The translations under genes and the position numbers were made by a program. From positions 62,184 to 126,183 of the forward strand of contig NZ_MCZK01000144.1 in NCBI RefSeq assembly GCF_002875945.1: DNA of 64,000 nt, written 5' to 3'. Each line of letters opens with the position of its first letter. The first letter of the stretch is position 1. The notes under the pieces were generated by a model. It saw only the letters and a list, made by a program, of their open reading frames with translations, did not search any database and was not told where the DNA came from. This document shows, one piece after another, positions 9,023 through 16,433 of this stretch. This stretch comes from Vibrio lentus. GTDB taxonomy: Bacteria > Pseudomonadota > Gammaproteobacteria > Enterobacterales > Vibrionaceae.

Positions 9023-9766
9023 ATGAGCGCTTATCAACCACTGCTTACCCTGATTCAAGAACGAATCGAACAGAAAGATAAATCACCCTTATATCTGAAG
9101 ATTGCCGATTCAGTGAAGCTGGCGACTGAGCAACAGATGCTCAAAGGTGGAGACTTCATTCCTACCGAGCGTGAGTTCAGTGACAAGCTTGGAGTGTCTC
9201 GTATCACCGTTCGTAAAGCGTTGGATATATTAGATAAAGAAGGCGTGATTGTTCGCTCTCGTGGTTTGGGTACCATGATCAGTGAAACCGTTGAGTACTC
9301 CAGTAAAGAAGCGACCGGCTTCTCTCAACAAGTGGTTCTGAAAGGCAAAAAGCCCGACACGTTATGGATTAAGAAAGACGTGATTGCGTGTTCTTCTGAA
9401 ATAGCCAAGATGCTTAAAATCGACGAGAACGATCAAGTCTTTCTATTGAAGCGTGTTCGTTACATCGACGAGCAAGCGGTATCTATTGAAGAGTCTTACG
9501 TTCCTGCGCATCTTATCCACGACCCAGACGAGATTCAGTTGTCGCTTTACGACTACTTCCGCAGCCAAGATATCTCACCGACAAAAACTCAAAGCCGAGT
9601 GTCCGCTAAGATGCCAACGGAAGAGTTTCTAGAGAAACTCAACATCGATGAAACGGTGCCAGTGCTGCTTATCGAGCAAACCGCTTACGATAAAAAAGGC
9701 GTACCGATTGAATACAGCATCAACCGCTGTCGTGGTGATATGTATGTGTTCGTGAGCGAAGACTAG
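9023..9766 (+). CDS. yegW: GntR/HutC-family regulator (YegW type)
   Basis: 247 residues. Residues of about 20-85 form the GntR winged helix (GGDFIPTEREFSDKLGVSRITVRKALDILDKEGVI, shown here in outline), followed by a UTRA effector domain of the HutC subgroup. UTRA domains bind small metabolites such as sugar phosphates. Its position at the end of the transporter-hydrolase-kinase set mirrors yegW. The likely operator lies upstream of the transporter. The stop codon falls inside the first unit of a 7-bp tandem array. Confidence 0.85.
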   Translation: MSAYQPLLTLIQERIEQKDKSPLYLKIADSVKLATEQQMLKGGDFIPTEREFSDKLGVSRITVRKALDILDKEGVIVRSRGLGTMISETVEYSSKEATGFSQQVVLKGKKPDTLWIKKDVIACSSEIAKMLKIDENDQVFLLKRVRYIDEQAVSIEESYVPAHLIHDPDEIQLSLYDYFRSQDISPTKTQSRVSAKMPTEEFLEKLNIDETVPVLLIEQTAYDKKGVPIEYSINRCRGDMYVFVSED

Positions 9767-9818
9767 CTTCTAGCTTCTAGCTTCTAGCTTCTAGCTTCTA
9801 GCATCTAGCATCTAGCAT
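9763..9818. repeat. Tandem array of eight 7-bp units starting at a stop codon
   Basis: Five CTAGCTT units followed by three CTAGCAT units without interruption. The TAG of the first unit (9764-9766) is the stop codon of the GntR gene, so changes in unit number would not alter that protein. Confidence 0.97.
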
Positions 9819-9837
9819 CAATAATGACAGCAGATAC

Positions 9838-9905
9838 AAAAAGCCCGTTAACCTTACTCAAATTAGCAATCGCAACTAATTAACAGTAGGACTAACGGGC
9901 TTTTT
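9838..9905. terminator. Long bidirectional hairpin between convergent genes
   Basis: AAAAAGCCCGTTA (9838-9850) pairs with TAACGGGCTTTTT (9893-9905). Inside, AATTAG (9861-9866) pairs with CTAATT (9876-9881) and CCTTACT with AGTAGG, giving a long stacked hairpin. T-runs on both strands serve the GntR gene (+) and ohrR (-). Confidence 0.8.
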
Positions 9906-9941
9906 CAATTTCTGATTGTTATGGCCGATAACTAAAAGTAC

Positions 9942-10379
9942 TTACTTAGTCAAATTACCAAGCAATTGCTCACACTGTGCTTTTAGCGATTTAAGCTCAT
10001 CTTCATTCATCTGAGAAAGACACAGCATTTCAACTGGCACGGTCTGCGCTAGCTCTTTTAGCTCTACTCCCGCAGATGTCAGTGTAATAACCCTAACTCG
10101 TTCATCTTCAGCACTGCGAGTTCTAAGCACATAACCTTTCGCTTCCAAACGCTTGAGTAATGGCGTCAACGTCCCTGAATCCAAATGCGTTTTTGCGCCT
10201 AGCGCTTTAACATTGATCTCTTGTTGCTCCCACAGCACCATCATCACAATGTACTGCAAGTAAGTAAGATCAAGCGCTTTCAGTAAAGGTTGATACGCTC
10301 TACTCATTGCATTCGACGCACTATACAACGCAAAACACACCTGATTATCCAGCTTTAGATAGTCATCTTGGTCGCTCAT
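9942..10379 (-). CDS. ohrR: OhrR, MarR-family organic hydroperoxide sensor
   Basis: 145 residues from ATG 10379, chosen over GTG 10385 because GAGG then lies five bases upstream. MarR-type winged helix (ALGAKTHLDSGTLTPLLKRLEAKG, wing with RTRSAEDERVRVITLT). Cys15 in LDNQVCFALY is the reactive cysteine that organic hydroperoxides oxidise in OhrR, releasing DNA. It is divergent from ohr, and the shared 128-bp gap holds large palindromes with the sequence expected of OhrR sites. It is expected to repress both genes until peroxide stress. Confidence 0.93.
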   Translation of the reverse strand: MSDQDDYLKLDNQVCFALYSASNAMSRAYQPLLKALDLTYLQYIVMMVLWEQQEINVKALGAKTHLDSGTLTPLLKRLEAKGYVLRTRSAEDERVRVITLTSAGVELKELAQTVPVEMLCLSQMNEDELKSLKAQCEQLLGNLTK

Positions 10380-10401
10380 GATCACCTCACTAATAAATTA
10401 A

Positions 10402-10413
10402 ATTGTGCACAAT
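10402..10413. promoter_or_regulatory. OhrR-type operator near ohrR start
   Basis: Perfect 12-bp palindrome ATTGTGCACAAT, 23 bp before the ohrR start codon. It shares the ATTG...CAAT core with the larger palindrome at 10452. Likely autoregulatory site. Confidence 0.65.
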
Positions 10414-10451
10414 ATACTTGCGCGCTCAAATTTTATCAATTAAGCTAGCTT

Positions 10452-10481
10452 TAAAATTAAATTGCGCGCAATTTAATTTTA
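10452..10481. promoter_or_regulatory. Major OhrR operator: 30-bp perfect palindrome
   Basis: Every base pairs around the centre at 10466/10467; the core is AAATTGCGCGCAATTT. It lies 26 bp before ohr. The sequence fits known OhrR sites (AT-rich arms around a GC-rich centre). Confidence 0.85.
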
Positions 10482-10507
10482 CACAATTCAAAAAAAGGAC
10501 TAAAATA

Positions 10508-10930
10508 ATGACAACACTCTACACAACTTCTGCAACAGCAACGGCAGGTCGTAATGGCCAAGTATCAACTGATGACAATCTTCTCTCACTAGCATTGAGC
10601 TACCCTAAAGAGATGGGCGGTTCAGGTGAAGCGACCAACCCAGAACAGCTCTTTGCTGCAGGCTATTCTGCGTGCTTCTCAAATGCGCTACTTCATGTCG
10701 CTAAAGAGATGAAGATTAAGATCGCATCCGCGCCAACAACCGCAACGGTTGGCATTGGGCCAAACGAAAACGGTGGCTTTGCTTTAACGGTAGCGCTATC
10801 TATTGAGCTCGATTTAGAGCAAGAACAGGCAGTTACACTTGTGAAAACCGCTCACCAAGTCTGCCCATATTCAAATGCTGTTCGTGGCAACATTGATGTG
10901 AAGTTGTCGGTTAACGGAGAGGCACTTTAG
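10508..10930 (+). CDS. ohr: Organic hydroperoxide resistance protein Ohr
   Basis: 140 residues from ATG 10508 with AAAAAAGGAC just before. A longer frame from 10403 would run through the operators and is rejected. Ohr is a cytoplasmic thiol peroxidase that reduces organic and lipid hydroperoxides with lipoyl-dependent recycling. Both catalytic cysteines are present: ACFSNAL near residue 60 and VCPYSNAVRGN near 124. Length is the family norm. Controlled by the divergent ohrR. Confidence 0.95.
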   Translation: MTTLYTTSATATAGRNGQVSTDDNLLSLALSYPKEMGGSGEATNPEQLFAAGYSACFSNALLHVAKEMKIKIASAPTTATVGIGPNENGGFALTVALSIELDLEQEQAVTLVKTAHQVCPYSNAVRGNIDVKLSVNGEAL

Positions 10931-11060
10931 TCCCACTTGATGTTTCTTCGAACTCAGTTCTGGGTGCTTGAGAATCCGTTCGAGCGCTTAGAACTTAGCT
11001 AATACGCAAATCTAGACACCAACAATAAGCTCGGACGACACTCTTATGCCAAAATAATAA

Positions 11061-11094
11061 AAACAAGATATCGAAATATTGCGATATCTTGTTT
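11061..11094. promoter_or_regulatory. Inverted repeat upstream of the ArsR-like gene (candidate operator 1)
   Basis: AAACAAGATATCG (11061-11073) and CGATATCTTGTTT (11082-11094) are perfect 13-bp arms around 8 bases. The inner 20 bp, ATATCGAAATATTGCGATAT (11068-11087), match 14 of 20 bases with a palindrome before the aldehyde dehydrogenase (11542-11561). It ends 44 bp before the regulator start. Confidence 0.65.
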
Positions 11095-11138
11095 CAACGG
11101 GTATATTGCACATAAATCAAATACAGTAATCCAATGCC

Positions 11139-11447
11139 ATGTCAGATATGAATGAAGTTTTAAAATCGATCAACAACCCTGTTCGCAGAGACATTCTTCA
11201 TTGGCTAAAGTCGCCCCATGAGCACTTTAACCTTGAGAAACAGCTCGTTGATACCGATGTTGAAGGGGTATGTGTCAGCATTATTCAAGAGAAAAGCGGT
11301 TTGTCTCAGTCGACGGTGTCTTCTTATCTATCTAACCTGCAACGTGCAAAGTTGGTTACTTCAAAACGCATTGGCTCGTGGACTTACTACAAGCGCAATG
11401 ACGAATACATCGAGAAGTTTTTAAAAGAATTATCTCATTCCCTCTAA
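11139..11447 (+). CDS. Small ArsR-like winged-helix regulator
   Basis: 102 residues, a single winged-helix domain. NPVRRDILHWLKSP is the typical first helix of ArsR proteins, IIQEKSGLSQSTVSSYLSNLQRAKL is the recognition helix region and VTSKRIGSWTYYKRN the wing. The cysteine-rich metal motif ELCVCDL of ArsR/SmtB is absent, so it probably senses an organic ligand or redox state. It precedes the aldehyde dehydrogenase and 2OG-oxygenase genes on the same strand, and similar palindromes precede both, so it likely represses itself and that pair. Confidence 0.78.
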   Translation: MSDMNEVLKSINNPVRRDILHWLKSPHEHFNLEKQLVDTDVEGVCVSIIQEKSGLSQSTVSSYLSNLQRAKLVTSKRIGSWTYYKRNDEYIEKFLKELSHSL

Positions 11448-11541
11448 CGAGCGGGAACAAAACCGATTGGGTGGACGACACCGCCCTAACTTAAATTTTG
11501 ATCTTTTAATCTTTAGCTGTTGTCCATTTTTAGAAGCTTAG

Positions 11542-11561
11542 ACATCGAGAATTCTCGATAT
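11542..11561. promoter_or_regulatory. Palindrome upstream of the aldehyde dehydrogenase (candidate operator 2)
   Basis: ACATCGAGAATTCTCGATAT, whose central 16 bp (11544-11559) are a perfect palindrome. It resembles operator 1 before the ArsR-like gene (14 of 20 identical, identical outer ATCG and CGATAT parts). Confidence 0.6.
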
Positions 11562-11570
11562 CTAGCTATT

Positions 11571-11618
11571 CAAATATGTAGTTAGGCAAATATATAGTTA
11601 AGAAAATATACAGTTAAG
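11571..11618. repeat. Three 16-bp direct repeats in the leader of the aldehyde dehydrogenase gene
   Basis: CAAATATGTAGTTAGG, CAAATATATAGTTAAG and AAAATATACAGTTAAG follow each other directly, ending 41 bp before the ATG. They could be regulator iterons or a drifting tandem duplication. Confidence 0.8.
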
Positions 11619-11659
11619 CACAAACAAAAATACGAAAAAATTAAACGGAGTTGGTACAC

Positions 11660-13000
11660 ATGAGCAAGTCTATACAATCTGTTGACCCGAGCAATGGCGA
11701 GCTTCTTGGTGAGGTGAACAATGCCTCTGTAGAGGAAGTGACTCAAACGATTCGTAAGTCAAAAGCGGCGCAAAAGGCATGGCGTAAACTCTCTATGAAG
11801 GAGCGCGCGCAAACCATCATCAAAGCCTATCAACAACTTGATCAGTACGCCGATTCTTTCTCTGAGTTGCTTGCTCGTGAAATGGGTAAAGATATTCGTC
11901 GCGCCACTGGCGAAGCAACTGGTGCGATTTATATGGGTCAGCATTATGCAGAAGAGGCACAACGCGCACTCAATACGCGAAAGTTATCTGGATCTACTGA
12001 ACTTCAATATCGACCACTTGGTGTTGTGGGTGTTATCTCACCTTGGAATTATCCAGTCATGATGGCCAACAATCTCATCGTGCCTGCGCTGGTTGCTGGT
12101 AATACAGTGATTCTAAAACCTTCTGAAGAAACGCCTCTTATCGCCGAAGCTTTCTTTGGTGAGTTGCAAAAACACCTGCCTGAAGATGTATTAACCATTC
12201 TGCATGGCGACCGTGAAACGGGTAAAGCCTTGGTTGAGGGTGACATTCAAATGATCGCATTCACCGGTTCAAAAGCTGCCGGCCAAGACATCATGGTGCG
12301 TGCGGCAAGCAAGGTAAAGCGCCTTGTGATGGAGTTAGGCGGTAAAGACCCAATGATCGTCATGCGCGACGCGAACCTAGAACAAGCAGCACGCTTTGCC
12401 GTTGCGGGTAGTTTTGAAAACTCAGGACAAATGTGTACTTCTATCGAACGTATTTATGTTGATGAACGTATCGCCGATAAATTTGAACAACGAGTCACCG
12501 AGATCGCCAACATGTATCAGATTGGCCCTTGGGATATGCCCAACGTCAATATCGGGCCAATTATCAATGCGACACAACATGGCAAGATTGTCGACCAACT
12601 AGAAGACGCACAACAAAAAGGAGCGACTTTTCTTTTAGGTGGTTCAGAGCAACCCGAGCGTTATATCCGCCCTACGGTTATCACCGGAATGACAGCAGAA
12701 ATGAAACTGGAAACAGAAGAAACCTTTGGTCCGGTTGTCGCGATCAGTCGCTATTCCGATATTGATGATGCGATTGAGCGAGCCAATGCCAGTGAGTACG
12801 GCCTAGGTGCCGTGGTATTTGGAAACCAAGGCGCCCACAACGTTGCTGACGAACTGGATGCTGGCATGGTTGGAGTAAATCAAGGACAAGGTGGCAGTGG
12901 CGATGCCCCATGGGTTGGTGCGAAACAGAGCGGTTTGGGATTCCATGGTTCTGTTGACGGACACCGTCAGTTTGCACAAGTAAAAGTAGTTTCAAAATAA
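11660..13000 (+). CDS. NAD(P)-dependent aldehyde dehydrogenase
   Basis: 446 residues from ATG 11660 (CGGAG at 11646-11650 upstream; a TTG three codons earlier is less likely). Aldehyde dehydrogenase superfamily, closest in feel to succinate-semialdehyde dehydrogenase types: PWNYPVMM, FTGSKAAGQDI, catalytic Glu225 in VMELGGKDP and catalytic Cys259 in NSGQMCTS, TEETFGPV. It oxidises an aldehyde to the acid. It is followed after six bases by a 2OG/Fe(II) oxygenase, so the two probably act in sequence on one compound. The substrate is unknown; the gene is slightly short compared with the usual 450-490. Confidence 0.87.
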   Translation: MSKSIQSVDPSNGELLGEVNNASVEEVTQTIRKSKAAQKAWRKLSMKERAQTIIKAYQQLDQYADSFSELLAREMGKDIRRATGEATGAIYMGQHYAEEAQRALNTRKLSGSTELQYRPLGVVGVISPWNYPVMMANNLIVPALVAGNTVILKPSEETPLIAEAFFGELQKHLPEDVLTILHGDRETGKALVEGDIQMIAFTGSKAAGQDIMVRAASKVKRLVMELGGKDPMIVMRDANLEQAARFAVAGSFENSGQMCTSIERIYVDERIADKFEQRVTEIANMYQIGPWDMPNVNIGPIINATQHGKIVDQLEDAQQKGATFLLGGSEQPERYIRPTVITGMTAEMKLETEETFGPVVAISRYSDIDDAIERANASEYGLGAVVFGNQGAHNVADELDAGMVGVNQGQGGSGDAPWVGAKQSGLGFHGSVDGHRQFAQVKVVSK

Positions 13001-13006
13001 GGGTTC

Positions 13007-13789
13007 ATGATGAGTAACAATGAAAATTTCTATGTGGTTAGACGCGAATCAGGCACTCAACGCAGTGACCTACCCGTATGGGCACCAAAATCGGCTAATC
13101 CATTTGCACTTGATAAGCACGTAAACGCGGTGACACGCGCTGAAGTACACAATGTACCGGGTGCTTTTCAGTTACTTGACGTGCTGCTCCCTGAAGAAGT
13201 TCAGCGCATACTCGAAGAAGCCAACCAACTTGGCTTTACGGAAGATGCAGCCGTTTCTTTACCAAGAGAAGTTCGTCACAATCAGAATCTCAACTTGATC
13301 GCGGATACTGAAACCCTCGACATTATTTGGAAGCGTTGCCAAGATCATTTCGTTGATAAATACGATCACTTTGCTGGCGTGAAACCTTTGGGTATTAACG
13401 GTCGTTTTCGCTTTTATCGTTACGATGAAGGGGACTTCTTTAAGATGCATACCGATGGATCGTGGCCTGGTAGTCAGGTTATCGATGGGGAGTTGGTCGA
13501 TGATTCATTTGGCGACCGTTGGAGCATGTACACCTTCTTGATTCTATTAAGTGACGACTTCGTTGGCGGCGAAACTCAATTTATGGTTAACCGTAATGAC
13601 CCGAGCAAGCCTGCTCGTCGTCAAGGGCATCATCAGGAGAATGCCAATGTAGAATCGGTTAGAACACCAAGCGGCAGCATTCTGTGCTTTCCTCACGGCA
13701 CTCACCCAGCCCATTGCATACACGGTTCTGCGCCAATACAGTCTGGAACCAAGTACATTGTTCGTACCGATGTGTTGTTTGAGCTTTAG
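13007..13789 (+). CDS. 2-oxoglutarate/Fe(II)-dependent oxygenase, prolyl-4-hydroxylase-like
   Basis: 260 residues. The double-stranded beta-helix oxygenase core has its iron ligands in KMHTDGSW (His148, Asp150) and a distal histidine in HCIHGSAP (His239). Lys249 or Arg253 in GTKYIVRTD would hold 2-oxoglutarate. Preceding RFRFYRYDEGDFF and LILLSDDFVGGETQF are typical of P4H-like enzymes. It sits six bases after the aldehyde dehydrogenase. The enzyme would hydroxylate or oxidatively dealkylate a substrate whose aldehyde product feeds the dehydrogenase, but this is inference. A strong terminator follows. Confidence 0.83.
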   Translation: MMSNNENFYVVRRESGTQRSDLPVWAPKSANPFALDKHVNAVTRAEVHNVPGAFQLLDVLLPEEVQRILEEANQLGFTEDAAVSLPREVRHNQNLNLIADTETLDIIWKRCQDHFVDKYDHFAGVKPLGINGRFRFYRYDEGDFFKMHTDGSWPGSQVIDGELVDDSFGDRWSMYTFLILLSDDFVGGETQFMVNRNDPSKPARRQGHHQENANVESVRTPSGSILCFPHGTHPAHCIHGSAPIQSGTKYIVRTDVLFEL

Positions 13790-13820
13790 CGTGTTGTCTT
13801 GATAGCTTTATCTCTTCCAA

Positions 13821-13850
13821 AAAAATGTCCCGCTCTAGGCGGGACATTTT
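13821..13850. terminator. Bidirectional terminator after the 2OG oxygenase
   Basis: AAAATGTCCCGC / GCGGGACATTTT, 12-bp stem with a 5-nt loop and A/T runs on both sides; it can serve the convergent chemoreceptor gene too. Confidence 0.88.
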
Positions 13851-13859
13851 GTATAGATG

Positions 13860-13894
13860 AACTCTTAACTCTTAACTCTTAACTCTTAACTCTT
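13860..13894. repeat. Tandem array of five 7-bp units ending at a stop codon
   Basis: Five perfect AACTCTT units. On the minus strand this is AAGAGTT repeated, and the first unit contains the TAA stop (13888-13886) of the chemoreceptor gene. Confidence 0.97.
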
Positions 13895-15865
13895 AAAAGT
13901 ATTGGCGATCTGTTTGAGAGAAGCGGCCAATTCAGCTTGCTCCTTGGCTGTTGCTGCAATTTGAGTAGCGCCCGTGGTCGACTCTGTCGATTTCTGCTCT
14001 ACTGCCATCACGTTCTGAGCGATATCTTGAGTCACAACCGCTTGCTCTTCTGTTGCCGTTGCAATCTGTTCAGTCATGCTGAAGATCTCGCTCACCGCTG
14101 CAGAAATGTCTTGTAGCGTATGCTCCACTTCTCTTGAGTCTTCAACCGCTTTCGATGACATCTTCTTGCTGTTATCGATAACATTGAACGCCGTTTGCAC
14201 ATCGGATTGAAGTGAACTGATGAAGCCTTCAATCTCTAATGTAGACTCTTGAGTACGTTGCGCCAATGTACGAACTTCATCAGCAACCACCGCAAAACCA
14301 CGACCCTGCTCACCCGCACGAGCCGCCTCAATCGCCGCATTCAATGCCAATAAGTTAGTTTGGTCTGCAACCGACTTAATCACATCAATCACGCTGTTAA
14401 TGTTATTGCTGCTCTCATGTAGATGAGTAATCTTGTCGGCTAAACCGTTAATTTCTGAAGCCAGCTTTTCGATAGAATGGTAAGAATTCTGAACGGTGCT
14501 CAAGCCTTCTTGCGATTGCTCATCGACCATTTTAGCCGAGCTTGCTGTCTGCTGAGTTTTAGCCGCAACTTCATTCACCGTTGCTGACAGCTCTTCAGTA
14601 GCCGTTGCGATCAAACCAATCTGATCTTGCTGCTGCACTAAAGTGTCTGAGTTGTACTGACACGTTTGTGATGTCTCTTCAGCCGCTGACGCCAGCGTCA
14701 GGCTCGATTGAGAAATACTATCAATCACACCTGAAAACTTCTCTAACGTTGCATTCAATGCTGATGATATCTGCCCTAATTCGCTGTTACCAACATACTT
14801 AGCACGAACGGTTAGGTCGTTATCATCACGCACTTTAGAGAGCATTAACGTTAGATCTTTTACTCTGGTCGTTAAGTCCGTAATCGCTTTAAAGCTCACA
14901 AACGTCGCGAACAAAGTAATCACAACAAACAAAGCAATACTGGCCATCATCGCAGACTGTGCTTGTGTTGTTTTTTGTTCAGTCAGCGTGATAAGTGATT
15001 CCGCTAAGTGGTTTTCTGTCTTTTTCAATTGAACGATACGAGCCGTCGATTGAGCGAACCAATACACTGGGTCGACATCAAAACCGCTCATCTTAGATTC
15101 AGCTAGATCACGAAGCTTCTCAACTTCTGCGACCGAGCGATCATTCAACTGTTGCTCAAAGAAACGCACGTTGGCTGAGTTGCTCAACACTTCGAAGTTT
15201 GAGAAGTAGGTATTTTGCTCTGTCACCAAGGAGATGAATTTCACCAGCATACCTGGGCCAAACTCATTTTTAGAAAAGGTGTTGTTGAGGACAGCGCGCT
15301 CGATACCTGCTCGCTCTTTACCTTGCAAGAAGTTGTAGTAAGCGATGGTTTCAGTCGTAATGGTGGCATCAGAACTCAGCTCAGCAATTAAGGCTGACAC
15401 GCTAAGCAACTTTGCATTGAGTTTGGTGTAGTAACCCAAAGCTTCAGACAACGGGATAGATTGAGAATCCACTCGATTACGAATCGTGGTTATCTGATTA
15501 AGGCTTTGGCTTATTTCAGCGTTCAAGCGATTGATCTGTGGCAGATCGATATCGGCAGACTGCCAATATTCGTTTCTCTGCTCACGTCTGTTATCTGCAC
15601 TGGTTCGTTGTGAACGTAATTCGCCCACAAATTGAGTGCCTTGAGAGCCGATAAAGCCAGCCGTCATGCCTCGCTCTTTTTGCAACTCATGCACCAATTC
15701 ACTGTATACAACCGACAAGCGTGTCAGTTGATTCAATGAAGACATTTCACTCGTCGTTTCTACGCCTTTGGATATCGCAGAAACGCTGAGCCATAGAAAC
15801 CCTAAGATCGGCAAAATAAGCAAAGCAATGATTTTTTGCTTAAAAGACATATCGGTTAATTTCAT
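13886..15865 (-). CDS. Methyl-accepting chemotaxis protein with NIT sensor domain
   Basis: 659 residues. Membrane helix 1 lies at about 10-30, a periplasmic helical sensor at about 35-300, helix 2 at about 303-325, then HAMP, then the signalling coiled coil to 650. The sensor has the NIT signature ([17 protein letters not shown], a helix-bundle domain linked to nitrate/nitrite sensing in other proteins). The signalling tip [20 protein letters not shown] is intact. No C-terminal CheR-binding pentapeptide is present (ends TFKS). AGGAAA before the ATG supports the start. Its ligand is not known; the domain name does not prove nitrate. Confidence 0.92.
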   Translation of the reverse strand: MKLTDMSFKQKIIALLILPILGFLWLSVSAISKGVETTSEMSSLNQLTRLSVVYSELVHELQKERGMTAGFIGSQGTQFVGELRSQRTSADNRREQRNEYWQSADIDLPQINRLNAEISQSLNQITTIRNRVDSQSIPLSEALGYYTKLNAKLLSVSALIAELSSDATITTETIAYYNFLQGKERAGIERAVLNNTFSKNEFGPGMLVKFISLVTEQNTYFSNFEVLSNSANVRFFEQQLNDRSVAEVEKLRDLAESKMSGFDVDPVYWFAQSTARIVQLKKTENHLAESLITLTEQKTTQAQSAMMASIALFVVITLFATFVSFKAITDLTTRVKDLTLMLSKVRDDNDLTVRAKYVGNSELGQISSALNATLEKFSGVIDSISQSSLTLASAAEETSQTCQYNSDTLVQQQDQIGLIATATEELSATVNEVAAKTQQTASSAKMVDEQSQEGLSTVQNSYHSIEKLASEINGLADKITHLHESSNNINSVIDVIKSVADQTNLLALNAAIEAARAGEQGRGFAVVADEVRTLAQRTQESTLEIEGFISSLQSDVQTAFNVIDNSKKMSSKAVEDSREVEHTLQDISAAVSEIFSMTEQIATATEEQAVVTQDIAQNVMAVEQKSTESTTGATQIAATAKEQAELAASLKQIANTFKS

Positions 15866-16259
15866 TTTTATTTCCTAGCAGCGAACAAATCTTATCTGTC
15901 GGGTAATTAGACACACTTCTAAAACGGTGTACCTTTACCGAGATCATATAATTATTTAGTTTTATCAATTACCGTGCCATGTAGGACAGCAATCGATAAC
16001 GCTAGCATTTAACCTTACAGAATTCATTGACTTATTTATAAAACTGTTAGCTATGCAACTTTAGAAAACGCAAAAAACGTGCAACAACATTTTATTGACG
16101 TAAGTGACTGAAAGTTGACAGATTTTAATAACCCTAAAGGGGTATATAGGTGCTCATTATACCCTCCGTTCTTACTATATATTCAGCCCCAACTATGTAT
16201 AATGCCGGGCTCAAAAAGTTAAGAATTCAATTAACGTAGAAGCATAATCAGAGGTTTTT
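15866..16259. other. Gap between the divergent chemoreceptor and zinc-ribbon genes
   Basis: 394 bp, AT-rich, no credible ORF. GGGTATA (16140-16146) and TATACCC (16158-16164) form a short hairpin of unknown role about 100 bp before the zinc-ribbon gene. No convincing sigma-28 promoter for the chemoreceptor was found by eye. Confidence 0.4.
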
Positions 16260-16433
16260 ATGGACTGTCCCGCTTGCGAAGAAAACATTGGATGGGAATG
16301 GGTAGAAGAAGCAGCAATCGAACCCAATGAAGAATTCGACTGCCCAGAGTGCGAAGAAACGTTGATGTATACCATTGATGAAGGCACCTATTACGGCGCG
16401 CAACATAAAACCGTCGAAGTTGTCGATCACTAG
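16260..16433 (+). CDS. Small zinc-ribbon protein
   Basis: 57 residues, too short for many gene finders. GAGG at 16251-16254 lies five bases before the ATG. Two CPxC knuckles, C3-P-A-C6 and C28-P-E-C31, would bind one zinc ion; the rest is very acidic (WEWVEEAAIEPNEEFDCPECEE in outline). Small acidic zinc ribbons often bind protein partners or RNA polymerase, but no function can be assigned. Its stop TAG overlaps the opposite-strand TAG of the SDR gene in the sequence CTAG (16430-16433). Confidence 0.8.
   Translation: MDCPACEENIGWEWVEEAAIEPNEEFDCPECEETLMYTIDEGTYYGAQHKTVEVVDH

Noticed and set aside
9763..9818. CRISPR-like array
   Set aside because: Units are 7 bp and contiguous with no spacers; it is a simple tandem repeat.
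10403..10507. N-terminal extension of the ohr reading frame
   Set aside because: It runs through both OhrR palindromes, lacks a ribosome site and is absent from the Ohr family; the ATG at 10508 is preceded by AAAGGAC.
15866..16000. Sigma-28 promoter for the chemoreceptor
   Set aside because: TAAAG- and CCGA-like pieces occur but not at the required spacing.
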